Of a DNA stretch of 64,000 bases, positions 12,481 through 23,700 are shown piece after piece. The stretch covers positions 17,899,975 to 17,963,974 of the forward strand of contig CM054183.1 in the NCBI GenBank assembly GCA_028829895.1, written 5' to 3'. Numbering within the stretch: the stretch's first letter is position 1; each line of letters begins with the position of its first letter. A program made the position numbers and the translations under genes. The stretch is from Sinotaia quadrata (Eukaryota; Mollusca; Gastropoda; Architaenioglossa; Viviparidae). A model generated the notes under the pieces. The model saw only the letters and a list, made by a program, of their open reading frames with translations. It was not told the DNA's origin and did not search any database.

Positions 12481-12664
12481 AAGGAGCTAGAATAAATGAC
12501 TAATGGGTAGATGAACTTAGTGTATTTTATAATATAAAGAGCAAAAGCACAGAAGCACGGCTCCTCCAGTTTCGTAAGTCAGTACAAAAGACATCAGATC
12601 TTTACAACCGCTACAGAAAATTAGCTTAATGCTAGATTGGGAGAGGAGCCAGTTCTCTCAATGA

Positions 12665-12960
12665 AATTAGACGTAGACTTGCTCAGTAAGCCATAACGAA
12701 TCCAAATAGATGCTAACTTCGTCAATAAGCCATAACGAAACAAATTAGATGCTAGCTTCGTCAATAAGCGATAACGAATCAAATTAGGCGTTAGCTTTGT
12801 CTAGAAGCCATAAGGATTAAATTAGACATTAGCATCGTCTAGAAGCCATAAAGAACCAAATTTGACGCTGTATTCGTACACTAGACGTAGTAAACGAAAA
12901 TATTTGTTCTATAGTCAGATCTCCAGACAGTAGCCGTAGTAAATCAAATTTGGCAGTATA
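12665..12960. repeat. degenerate repeat of about 43 bp, about 6 copies
   Basis: Loose units share gccataacgaa, caaattagacgctagcttcg and tcaataa. Confidence 0.65.
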
Positions 12961-13044
12961 TATTTATACATACAGTACCCTCAGAAAATCAAATTAAACA
13001 GTATTATATAATAATAGTACCCAAGATATCATATTAAACTGTCT

Positions 13045-13045
13045 G

Positions 13046-13110
<65 letters not shown>
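13045..13110. repeat. (TCTA)n microsatellite
   Basis: About 16 uninterrupted tcta units immediately before dispersed repeat copy 2. Confidence 0.95.
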
Positions 13111-13111
<1 letters not shown>

Positions 13112-13116
13112 CATCT

Positions 13117-13502
13117 GTAACACCTACGCACCCCTAGTTATTGGTTATTATTATTATTGAATCATCCGTAATTAATTACAAGTGATGAAAATATTAATTT
13201 ATGTTATAATTCTCCAGAAGACACCACTCGTCTCTCTTACTTGGTGGATATGCAGGCGCTGTAAACAGTTTATCTCTTCCACAAACATTAAAGACAAATA
13301 TTTACCATCACACAATACTTTCGTAGGTGAAAAACTTCTTACCAAAGGAAAAGATAATTCCGTCTTTTATTCTATATTTAGTGAGCCCACATCCATTCAC
13401 TATCTCTCTAACATATGGTCATCAATATGAGTAAGAAGGTCAATAAACTTAACAATAAATTTATTAAATCAACAAATATACGACAGATGAATATAATCAA
13501 AA
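13117..13502 (+). repeat. dispersed repeat, copy 2 (LTR-like)
   Basis: Diverged partner of the segment at 5317-5710. It starts TGTAACACCTACGCACCCC, a plausible LTR 5' end. The similarity fades after gaatataatcaaaag. The repeat may extend to about 14100, but no end could be fixed. Confidence 0.55.
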
Positions 13503-15180
13503 GAGTGTTGACATTTACATCACTTTACAACAATGTTCGATTAATGCTAGACAATCATTCAGTTTAACTTATAATCATAGACATCAGCAGCCACATTAAT
13601 ATACACATATAATCAAGTTCATGGATATCATTCATCACAGAATGAGAGTAGAGTTTTAGAGAAATAATTAAAGTCAATGTACATAACCTTTTCAATGATG
13701 GTGATTGTCACTGACAGGTTCACAATCACGTGGTTTGCAACAAGTCACTGTCTTTCTTATTTAGACGATGGCCCACTGTACCCTTTCTAGGATCATTATA
13801 CAACTGTTCCATAATCTTCTAGAATTTCACATGCACTATCAAGCACATCAGGAGGAACTTCCCGAATTTTCGTGTGTGATACTCAAGCACACTATGAGGA
13901 ATGTTCAAAATAATCTTGTTGACTTCTTGAGACCAAACTCAGGCTACAAATTTTCACCATATTGGCTCTTGAATGGAATCCACATGTATCAACCTATAGA
14001 AACGTTTACTGATAAGTTTGACGATAATGCTGGATACTCAAACCAATGTGATCGAGTAGAGTACAGTAGTCACTGTTGCCTGAAGTGAAATACAGAGCAT
14101 GATTTTCTATCCAAAAGTCAAACTAAGGCATGAATCCCCATAAATAACGAATTTTTCACTCAAGAAGAATGAATTTCATTTCACCCAGTGGTATCCCCTT
14201 ATTCATATAAAAGCAAACCTGGTGAAGGGCCTGGGTGAGGCATTTTATGATATAGTATGAGTGGTATGAGTGACTGTTCAAAAGAGCTTTGGCGACAGTA
14301 CAACATGTTAATGGAGGTGAAGGGAAGAAGAGTTGGGTGGTGGAGGTGACCATCTAATATTTTAGTAGTTAATATAGTTAGAGCACTTAGTTGTTAGATT
14401 GGTGCATTTTGCAGCCATAGCTGGACATTTCACCCTAGGATATTTGGTCAAATGGTCATTTAGTAAACTCATTTTAAAAGGGAGGACCTTTGGTAAATCA
14501 GGTCTGAAACACATTTGGTAGATGATTTGTTGAGAAAATGTATACTTTAATAAACTGAGATATTTGGGGCTTTGAGTGATGTTTCCATACAGGTAATCAG
14601 GCTGCTCATATACATATATGGCAGATGATGATAATTTTATTGGGTTGAGTAAATATATATAAAATAATATGCACCAGAATCTGTCACCCATCCCTATCTA
14701 CAGATCTCCCATCACGTGTCTCCCATAATCACCATACTAATGACCTATTTTTCATCAGGTAAATATAAAGTGATTACCCACCCATGTGGTCAATTGTGCT
14801 GACACATCAATATTAGTGCTATTAAATCAACGAGTAAAACTGCCTCAGTTTGAAAATATCTTCCCATAGAGAGCAAAAATGTCAGCCATTTATTTTGAGT
14901 ACGACGTATTTTTGTAACACAATAAAACTACCATCATCCAAAAATACTATATATCAATGGATTAATTATCCTCATTAATGGATTTACATATACAGAACTA
15001 ATTGAACAAATATGATATATTGTTCAACTGGTAAAAGCCATTAAAAGTTCAGTTATTTTTGTATTCAGGCAATGCTAGATATATCTGCTAGTAACTCATG
15101 AAGGAAGATAGAGATTCTCACATTTCTCATAGTGATGATCATGTCATTAAATAGCCTAAATCAATCAGAATTAAGGCCTT
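13503..15180. other. intergenic, no gene seen
   Basis: A 106-codon ORF at 13768-14088 has no recognisable domain and may belong to the preceding repeat. No splice pattern was found. Confidence 0.35.
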
Positions 15181-15192
15181 TTGCTTTAACAG

Positions 15193-15274
15193 AGGGATCG
15201 TCAGAGAGCTGAAGGAGAACGAGAAAAAGTATAAGCAGATTAAAGTAGAGTATAAGGATCTTGACAACACTTAA
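15193..15274 (+). CDS. possible terminal coding exon, coiled-coil tail
   Basis: A good acceptor (ttgctttaacag) is followed by an open frame encoding GIVRELKENEKKYKQIKVEY, then KDLDNT and a TAA stop. The Lys/Glu-rich heptad-like composition looks like a coiled-coil C-terminus. I could not find the preceding exon, and repeats begin shortly after the stop. It may be a last exon, an isolated pseudo-exon or chance. Confidence 0.25.
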
Positions 15275-15286
15275 TTACACACTTGT

Positions 15287-15570
15287 TTACTTAAGCAAAT
15301 CCTTTGGAGGTAGTGTAACAAGTATTTTAAGTGTGATTTTTAATTCAGTAAGACCAATGGAGACAATGTAACAAAAATATAATGCAAAGTAAAGACTGGA
15401 TTTTAAGTCTGATTTTTCATTCACTAAGACGTGTGGGGGGCAGTGTTACAAATATAGTGCAAAGTCAAAGACCGGATTTTAAGTCTGAGTTTTCATTCAG
15501 CAAGACCTTTGGAGGCAGTGTTACAAATATAATGCAAAGTCAAAGACCGGATTTTAAGTCTGAATGTGCA
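15287..15570. repeat. degenerate tandem repeat of about 74-80 bp, 3-4 copies
   Basis: Units share gcaaagtcaaagaccggatt, ttaagtctgattttcattca and gtaagacctttggaggcagt. Confidence 0.8.
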
Positions 15571-16855
15571 GGATAAAGATCGGGAAGAAAGAAAAACTGC
15601 TCCCTAGCCTCATAGTGAAAGCACTTATTTCAGAAGGCAGTGACTGTTGACGCTAGAAAGGGTTCATAAACATAATGTCTTCAAAAGAAATTTTACTGAT
15701 GTAAAATAAGTCATAAATGTGTTGCTGTGGGAATGCTTGAGTGGTGAGCTTAATTGACTGATTGAGAGAGAATGAACTTAGAAAAATTTCATGCATTTAT
15801 ATATGTTATACTTGTGTTTATGTAGAGATGTACTATGTGAGTTACTTTTTATTACTACGAATGTTTGAACTAAGCCGCACCCATGTGGTGTATAATATGT
15901 GACTTTGTTTGATACACTGTGTTTATTTCACTATGTGCGTGAAATGAATACTGTTGCAGGAATTGTAAGTTTGAGAATGGGTGTCAGATAGAATGGACTT
16001 ATATCATGATGAATAGGAAACTTATGCTTGCTCCTTAACTATATTTTGCAGTGATCAAGTGCCTATTTTTTGGTTTGAGTTTCACCCTGTGAGTGTGAGT
16101 TCAACCTTGAGTCTCAAGTTCAACTTTCAAGTTCCCAGCTACCCTTTGTTTGTTCACTGTTTGTGACTTGAGTGACCAGGAAAGTGCAGTGTGTTGCAGA
16201 GCATGTAAGTGTAAGGGAGTATGCTACACACTTTTGATGTATTGGAGCAAAGTAAACTGGGTATATTATGGAAAATGTGGGTACATTGAAGGTACTTGAA
16301 TTGTTGTGATCATATTCTACTTGAGGAAGCAGACATGGTGAACAGAGCCCTCAATTGGTTCGAGAGGTAGAGCATGTCAGAGTTTATCTTTGTTCACTCC
16401 TTGATCAGAATCATCCTGTACAAGTGAGTAACGTCCCTTTGCCTAAGTATATGTGTATGGTTGCAAGTGATCAACTGCGTACCTCTTAAAGCTAATGACA
16501 CAAGGTTAGCTTAACAACCCTTACCTGTCAATTATATTTCTAACCAGAAAGGGTTATCAGCATGACTAAGAGGTGCTAATTTGGTACAAATATTTGTCAG
16601 TCAATAGTTTTTTGAATGCTCTGAATAAGCATATTTGTAAATTTTAATACAATAAAAGTTGCTGAACAGTACCAGTAAATATTCAGCTAAAGCTATGTGC
16701 CATTATCAAATCATTCTATATTACTGTTATAATTGTAGAAAATAATAAAGATCAAATGTATCTCTTGAAAAAGATGTATATATACATATTGTGAATGGGC
16801 ACACTTAGATAACTACATTCTGAAACACAGGTACAAATAGGCCAATAAAAGATAA
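15571..16855. other. intergenic, no gene seen
   Basis: Unique AT-rich sequence. No ORF, repeat or RNA structure that I can support. Confidence 0.4.
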
Positions 16856-16859
16856 ATGA

Positions 16860-17045
16860 AAAATGGTTAATTAAATAAGGGTTTAAAAATGGTTAATAAA
16901 ATGAGGGTTTAAAAATGGTTAATAAAATGAGGGTTTAAAATGGTTAATAAAATGAGGGTTTAAAAATGGTTAATAAAATGAGGGTTTAAAAATGGTTAAT
17001 AAAATGAGGGTTTAAAAATGGTTAATAAAATGAGGGTTTAAAAAT
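16860..17045. repeat. 25-bp minisatellite, about 7.5 copies
   Basis: Near-identical units of aaaatggttaataaaatgag followed by ggttt. It lies downstream of the B3GLCT stop codon. Confidence 0.95.
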
Positions 17046-17195
17046 GCTAATGTACATTTATACCACATAACTGAAAGATATAAAAAAGGGAAAGAGAGAG
17101 AGAGAAGAAATAAAGAAAGAGGAGTTAAAATAATGGCTTAATAAATATAAAGGAATGAAACAATAATGCATAAGAAAATAAATATATAAATTTAG

Positions 17196-17201
17196 TTTAT
17201 T
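17196..17201 (-). terminator. candidate poly(A) signal for B3GLCT
   Basis: TTTATT on the plus strand is AATAAA on the minus strand, about 410 bp after the B3GLCT stop codon. AT-rich DNA gives many chance matches, so this is only a candidate. Confidence 0.3.
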
Positions 17202-17608
17202 CACTCTTGTATAACTGAACACTCAACATTTGATTATCATGATAATTAAAGCTTAGTAACAATGAATCAGTGATTCCATTAAATAATTATTAATACAATA
17301 CTGCTTTCTGGATTAAGAAAACATAAAATACACATTATTCTGAAAAAACATGAAAATGAACATACACAACATCAAATGTCTTCAGATCTGAAAGGTAAAC
17401 ATTTTTGTTTCTGTAAACATCTGTTGTCATCTCCCTGTAAATGATGCTCTGTATCCAAGAATTTAGATAATTTTTGACTCACAAAATAAAATTTTAACAA
17501 CAATATAAAAGACATATGGGCATTTTAGATGCACAAGTCAGAGGTTCAAAGGCCTAACAGCAACATGCTTTGTATAAAAATTATGTGCTTACATAATTTT
17601 GAAATACT

Positions 17609-17761
17609 CTACAACTCAGTATGTTTGTATAAATTCTGGTGTTGCAGTATACCAGCCTGTAGCCTGTAGTATGTATTGTAAGGATCGTTGTTCCAATGTT
17701 TGTGAAAAGAAACTGGTATTTGGTTTTTCAGGAAATCCTCACTGTAATCCTCTGGGCGTGC
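17609..17761 (-). CDS. B3GLCT: B3GLCT exon 14 (stop codon, HTEL)
   Basis: Acceptor acaatgccag. Encodes 50 residues, [20 protein letters not shown] through to YKHTEL, then TAG. The last four residues are a KDEL-like ER-retrieval signal, in line with the REEL end of the human enzyme. Confidence 0.92.
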   Translation of the reverse strand, partial: ARPEDYSEDFLKNQIPVSFHKHWNNDPYNTYYRLQAGILQHQNLYKHTEL

Positions 17762-20700
17762 CTGGCATTGTATAAACAGAAATAGATGTAAGTAACCATA
17801 ATATGCAGAAAAAATATTTACAAAATAAAATACAAATTACAGTATATTGTTAAGTTTTTTCTGACATAATCTGCATTAAATATGGCTGGTCTACAAAGTT
17901 GTAATCAAACAGCAAAATTTTTTTCTTTGCAATGGACAAAATACTCACAAGTTATTCTTCTTCCATGAATATAAAGTAATTTCCCTTGCAATGCTGCTAA
18001 GAGAAAGAAAAGATGGCACCCACCACAGCATGTGAAAAAACAACAACAGCATCAACAACAATACCAAAGAAACAATCATTCAGCAGCAACAACAACAATG
18101 ACATCACAGTGAGCAGCAGCCTCCACAGTGGGATATTTCAACCACCCATTGTGGACATGATCCAGCTGCTGCTTGACCACTTTTACTGGCTGCCAGCACC
18201 CCCTACGCACATCCCAATGGACACCGGGAACAGTCATGACATCAACACCAACAACAACACCATCAATGTGGAGGACAGCGGGGTGAACATTCTGGGCATA
18301 TGTACACATTAGCTACAGACTTGGTGTTATTAGCCTGGGCCTTATAAAACAATCCCACCCACCCTCCCACTCAACATCGGGAACAACAGCAACAACTATC
18401 ACAACTTAGGCCAAAGACTACTGGATTAAAGTATGCCTTTACTGGCCAAGCTTGAATAAAACGGAAAACAGGCCACCATTTATCATGACCTCTACCAGTT
18501 TCCCATCTACCACCCTGCGCTCTGTCTTTTTTCACCTTCAACTCTACCAATAGCAGCACACCTCGTGCCAAGCAGTGAAATTGGCAGAAGCTGGGAACTG
18601 CTATCATCTTAATAAAAGCAGAAGAATGCTGCTAAGAAATTATTTCCCTTGCAATACTTCTAAAATGTTATCTCCCTTGAAATTCTGTTTAACTTTTGCT
18701 TGCAATACAAGAAATTAGAGTAGAAAATTGCATAATGTTTTTAATATGAAAAAGTAATGTTATATGAAATTAATGTTATGCAAGTACTGGGGAATTGCAG
18801 CCAAAGAATATAATCTAAGTAGGGAAACATATTTTATCAACCATATTCACTTCCACACATTATTTACACAAGTCACACACTCTGATGTTCAGACAGATAA
18901 CAAGTGACGAAAACATCAGAAACATTGGACACACCTGATGAAAATATGGACTGTGAGTTATAGGAATATCCTTCATTCTGAAATACATCCCCAACAGCAT
19001 GTCGTCAGGAGAGTCAATTGAGGAACACGAAAATTCCTTAGCCAGCATTTGAACAGCTTCTTGGTTAAACACCATTCTGGAAGAGAGAGATCTTCAATTA
19101 GAAACAATCTCACCCTTTCAAAGGTGTTCATTTTTAATCAGCAGTGAAGAGATGAGCACCAAAGCAATATTAACACCTACTATTTGGCATAGTATTTAAA
19201 AAAATATTTACATAATTCTGCATCTACTGAATCAAATTACATCCATACAATGATAAGGAGATAGGAAATAGTTTACAGCACATCCAAACGTTCTAGACTG
19301 TTTACAAATATATTATGAGTTAATACCAGATACCCATACAATAAAAAAGATGATAAGAGATACCTTCAAACAAGTCCAAGAGTTCTATCTTACAGCAAAT
19401 CCAAGAGTTATAAACTCTGAACAAACAAGATGGGTGATAAAATCGGACACCCATGCAATAAAAAGGGTGGTGACAACTTACTGTAAGTTCAAGAATTCTA
19501 AGGCCTCATTTTTAAATATTTAACTTAGATAAGACAGAAACATTACCATTTTATTATATTTCTTTTTAAAGCTTCAAACAATTATTTATAACTAAGCAGC
19601 AGTTGCTGTAATTAAGGGAAAATACTGACTTTGTAAAAGCCTTCATTCTTCTAGAGATGAATATTGTATTAGACAGTATAAGCTGGGAAATACCAAATTT
19701 TAAAAACATTAAGACTTGGTGTAGACAGTAATTAAGCATAAGTAAGCAATGGACCTTTATCACTGTTGTCAAGGTAATGATTGTTTGTTGGATGGCAAGA
19801 AAGTGAGAAGTCAGCTGAGGTAATATCTTAAATGCACAGTAGCTTCAATAGTTAAAGCTTTCTGGCTAACAAATTTCAACACTTACCCACCACCACCAGT
19901 GATGTAGTTGTAGCCACTGCCTATTGTAACTCCATAACCATAACGCTCTCCTAGAAACAGTGGACCCTCAGTGTCTTTGTAACATGCAAGCAGATTTCTC
20001 AATAGCTCTAAACTGAAACAAAGCTCAAGGTCAGTACTTTTACTAAGAGGTATTATCTTCCTTTCATTCAAAAAACCCCCCTAGAAATATTTTATTTATT
20101 GTTGTTTAAATAAACATTATTGAACATTTCAACACAAAACTACAATATTTCTTTATGTAAATGAAATCCAATTCCACTACTTTAGTTTCAAAAGAAAAAA
20201 ATTGACATTGCAAACATATTTCCCCTAAAACATTTTCTTCCTCAAGTTTTTAATTTTAAAAACAAATATATTTTATCTATCTAATTTCTAAGATAATTAA
20301 TTTTTAAACAAACAAATCAAGAAATACCTTATGATGGTATCATCATCAGCAATTAAAACCCAGGGTCTGGATGAAATGGTTTTGATACTGGCTGCTCGTT
20401 GTAAAATTCTTTGTGTCTTTCCACAATGGCCTGCACCAATATGATATCAACTCATCATTTATCCAAGCATCTGAGTTACATTAACTGAAGCTATTTTTAA
20501 CTTATGACATTCACCTGATAATGATTCATTATTAATTATTATCTGGGAAAAAAGGTTTTTGCTCATTCAATGAAACGTTTGGTCAGATGAATTTTATTGC
20601 AGAGAGGAGAGCTCAGGAACATGAAAGTTCAATAATCTTGCATACTGATTTTTTTAATTAGCAAAAATATTGAACAATGTTGAAAAATTTAAGAATCTAA

Positions 20701-23700
20701 AAGCAATAATTAGCTCTAACAAGTTTGCTTATTGCAGATGTATTTTAGAAGTAGGTCAAATTATTAAACAGAATGTAAATGAACACTGATGTCAAGGTGA
20801 AGAAATCTGCTTTACCTGGCATGTTTAAATTGCACAGTTTGATCGTGAACTGGTTAGCTGTTGGTACATTTAACCACAGTGAAACAGACAGATTATAAGG
20901 ATAAAAATATGATGCTACTGGGTAAATGTCTGATGAAAGTGAACATCAGATAACAACAGTATACTACTAGACAAGTTTTAAACCTCAGTAAAACAATACA
21001 ATTAAGGAGATAACAAGGTACTGCTGGATAAATTTGAACTACAGTGAAACACAAGAAAAAAAGAGACAGTAAAGGGTTAATGTTGGACAAATGTTTATAA
21101 ACTACAGTGTAACAATAAACACACTGGGAAACACAGTTAAAGTTTTGATGACTTTACAGTGAATGTTATTATATTATATGATGTTGTTATATTACAGAAA
21201 ATTTATTCTGAAGGTCTTAACCATCTCAATGCTAACATCAAAATAGAAGTGACACATTTTTGCGCTATATATTTTAATTAATCTGCAATACATGTAAATA
21301 GGCTAAAAGATAACAGATCAATATTAAATAAATCATTGCATGTGCAATGAAGAGGTCAAAACATCAAGTACAAGTGGTATATAAATCTCTTGGTCTGCAG
21401 TTAAGGGATTGAAAGACCAAGAATCTCAAGCATCTATGGTAAATGAAATCAGTGGGTCTGCAGCAAAGGAGTTAAAAGATCAAGTGGCAGTGTTAAATAA
21501 ATCATAAAATTTGCAGTGCAGGGGTTCTATCTCTATTAATCTATCTATCCCTTAGTTTTGCTGACTGTTGGGGCACCACTGATGACCTGACAACCAGCTT
21601 CCTCCATTCCATTCTGTTCTCTGATAATCTTAATGTATTGCTCAGCTTCAGCCCTGTCCACTCTGAGATGTTATCCTCTCATCTTTTCCTCTGTCTTCCT
21701 CTCCTTCGTCCTCCTTGCACAGTACCTTGCATGATTGTCTTGGCAAGCCCTGTTGATTGTGTGACATGCCCATACCATTTAATTTTGCGTTTTTTCACAA
21801 TGACCAATAGCTCTTCATAGGGTCCAATGGCTTGTCTAAATCTGTTTCTTCGTCATTCGTGACACGATCTCTATACAAAATGCCAAACAACCTTTGAAAG
21901 CATCTAATTTCAATAGCTTGTATTCTCCTTTTGAGATCCACTATGAGGGTCCATGACTCACATGCATATAAGAACACAGATACATGCAAGGAGCGCATCA
22001 GTCTGATCTTTGAGCTGACTGAGGTGTTTCTGTCTTTCCAAACTGTCTTCAGCCTTGCCATTGCTGTTATTGTCAGCACAATCCTGGACAGTATTTCTGG
22101 TTTTAATCCCTCGTCTGTCACTGTCACAGGAAATGAGGGACAGAAATTATATTTTATTTCATTTTAAAAAACCGCTAACAAAACTAATTGAAGTAATCCG
22201 AGTTTTGTTATTTTTCGTATGTAGCATGAAACTTCCAGTAACGGTCACCTAAGATCTCTTTAGTAGACAGACGTTCGTGACGCAGTGTGTGTTAAATATC
22301 ATATTGAATATATGTATTAGTTTATGAAGAATATGTATATTAAATAAATTGGGACAACTGCGCAATACCGTCACATGTTGTTGACGAGTGAAATGGCCAG
22401 TGCGCATTAGGATTGACCACAGAGAAGCGTGCATCACGATTACCACTATATATCCAAGGCAAAAATCATGTCACAGGACATAGCTTCTGGAAGTTTTGGA
22501 AACCTTCAGTGAGAGCTATATAAGAGGCAAAATGAAGACTTTTATTCTCAATGTTGAAAACGTCGATTCGTCTGAAGCCAGTCTAACTTCACGTATGAAT
22601 TATCTCATGTACAGAGATTTCATAAAGGAAAGCTGCAATAATCTCTTTCCATCCGTTTTCCATCCGTCTGATGCCATATATTGAGTAGCGAGGCAAAATT
22701 ACTCAGTATAACTGTTGGCAAAGTGGAAAGTTCGCTGTCCAGAAAAACCTGATGCATGCGACGCTGGTTGTATGCAGTTAACGACACGAGGGACCAACTT
22801 GTTCTTCCCCCTGTCTGAGTTCGTTTTGGCAGTCTATCCCGCAAATTGAGGGGCTGGCGCCGGAGATACATATCCGGATTTCTACACTCAATGTAATGCG
22901 ACGACACATCCCACTGGACGACTCCACCCGATAATGCTCAACGTCGTTGGGATGTCCGTTTCCACGACAATTATCGAAGCTGACAACAGTCAGCTAAATT
23001 TCAGATTTCTCCCCGTGATAATCTGAAAGTGGTGCCTAGATTCTGCAGAGTCTTCACCTGTAATGCGACGCCTCAATTGCGCCGTGATCTTCACTTTGAA
23101 GTGCCGCTTATAAGTGACGTGTGAGATTACGTCATCTCCTTGGAACTCTGACATTAATAGTGAGTAATCATTAGCACGGCTAACGCGCACATACTTAAGT
23201 CTAGGACTCTTAAGAAAATGAACACTATTATATCGTTTGCAAAATAAGAACTCTAATGTTAAAAGTAATGCTTATTTTACATGGCAACTATTGTTAAAGC
23301 GGCCACATTTGCCGCATAAGAATTGTGTAATTAATCTTTATTTTATATTTTGAATTTCATCATTTTCATCTCCCCTTATTTCCCACAGAGTGTATGACAT
23401 TGGAAAGTTGAATGAATGATTAATCACTGTGCGAAAGAGTAGTGCCCCTTTTAAATCGGGAAATAAATAACCTGATTTAAACATCTTTCAACTCTCTTGT
23501 TATTCATAATTTTTGAGAGGGACGAAAGAATTTGTACTATTGTTTTGTACCGTTCGTCTGTTCGTCCATTTATTCACATTTATGATACACACTCACAACA
23601 CACACTGCCAATAAAACGTTCCTTGGCATGACACTAATAAACTGGGCCCCACCCAAACATCAATGGAGTATGTCATGTGTGTCTATGTAACAACCTGACA

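Noticed and set aside
13768..14088. 106-codon plus-strand ORF
   Set aside because: No domain, no splice partners, and possibly part of a dispersed repeat.
18013..18312. 99-codon Thr/Asn-rich ORF
   Set aside because: Generated by CAA/CAG-rich intronic DNA. No start context or domain, and it lies antisense within B3GLCT.
22249..23190. Small ORFs inside the 5' LTR, repeated exactly in the 3' LTR
   Set aside because: They are LTR sequence. No motif is recognisable, and exact duplication is explained by LTR identity, not by gene duplication.
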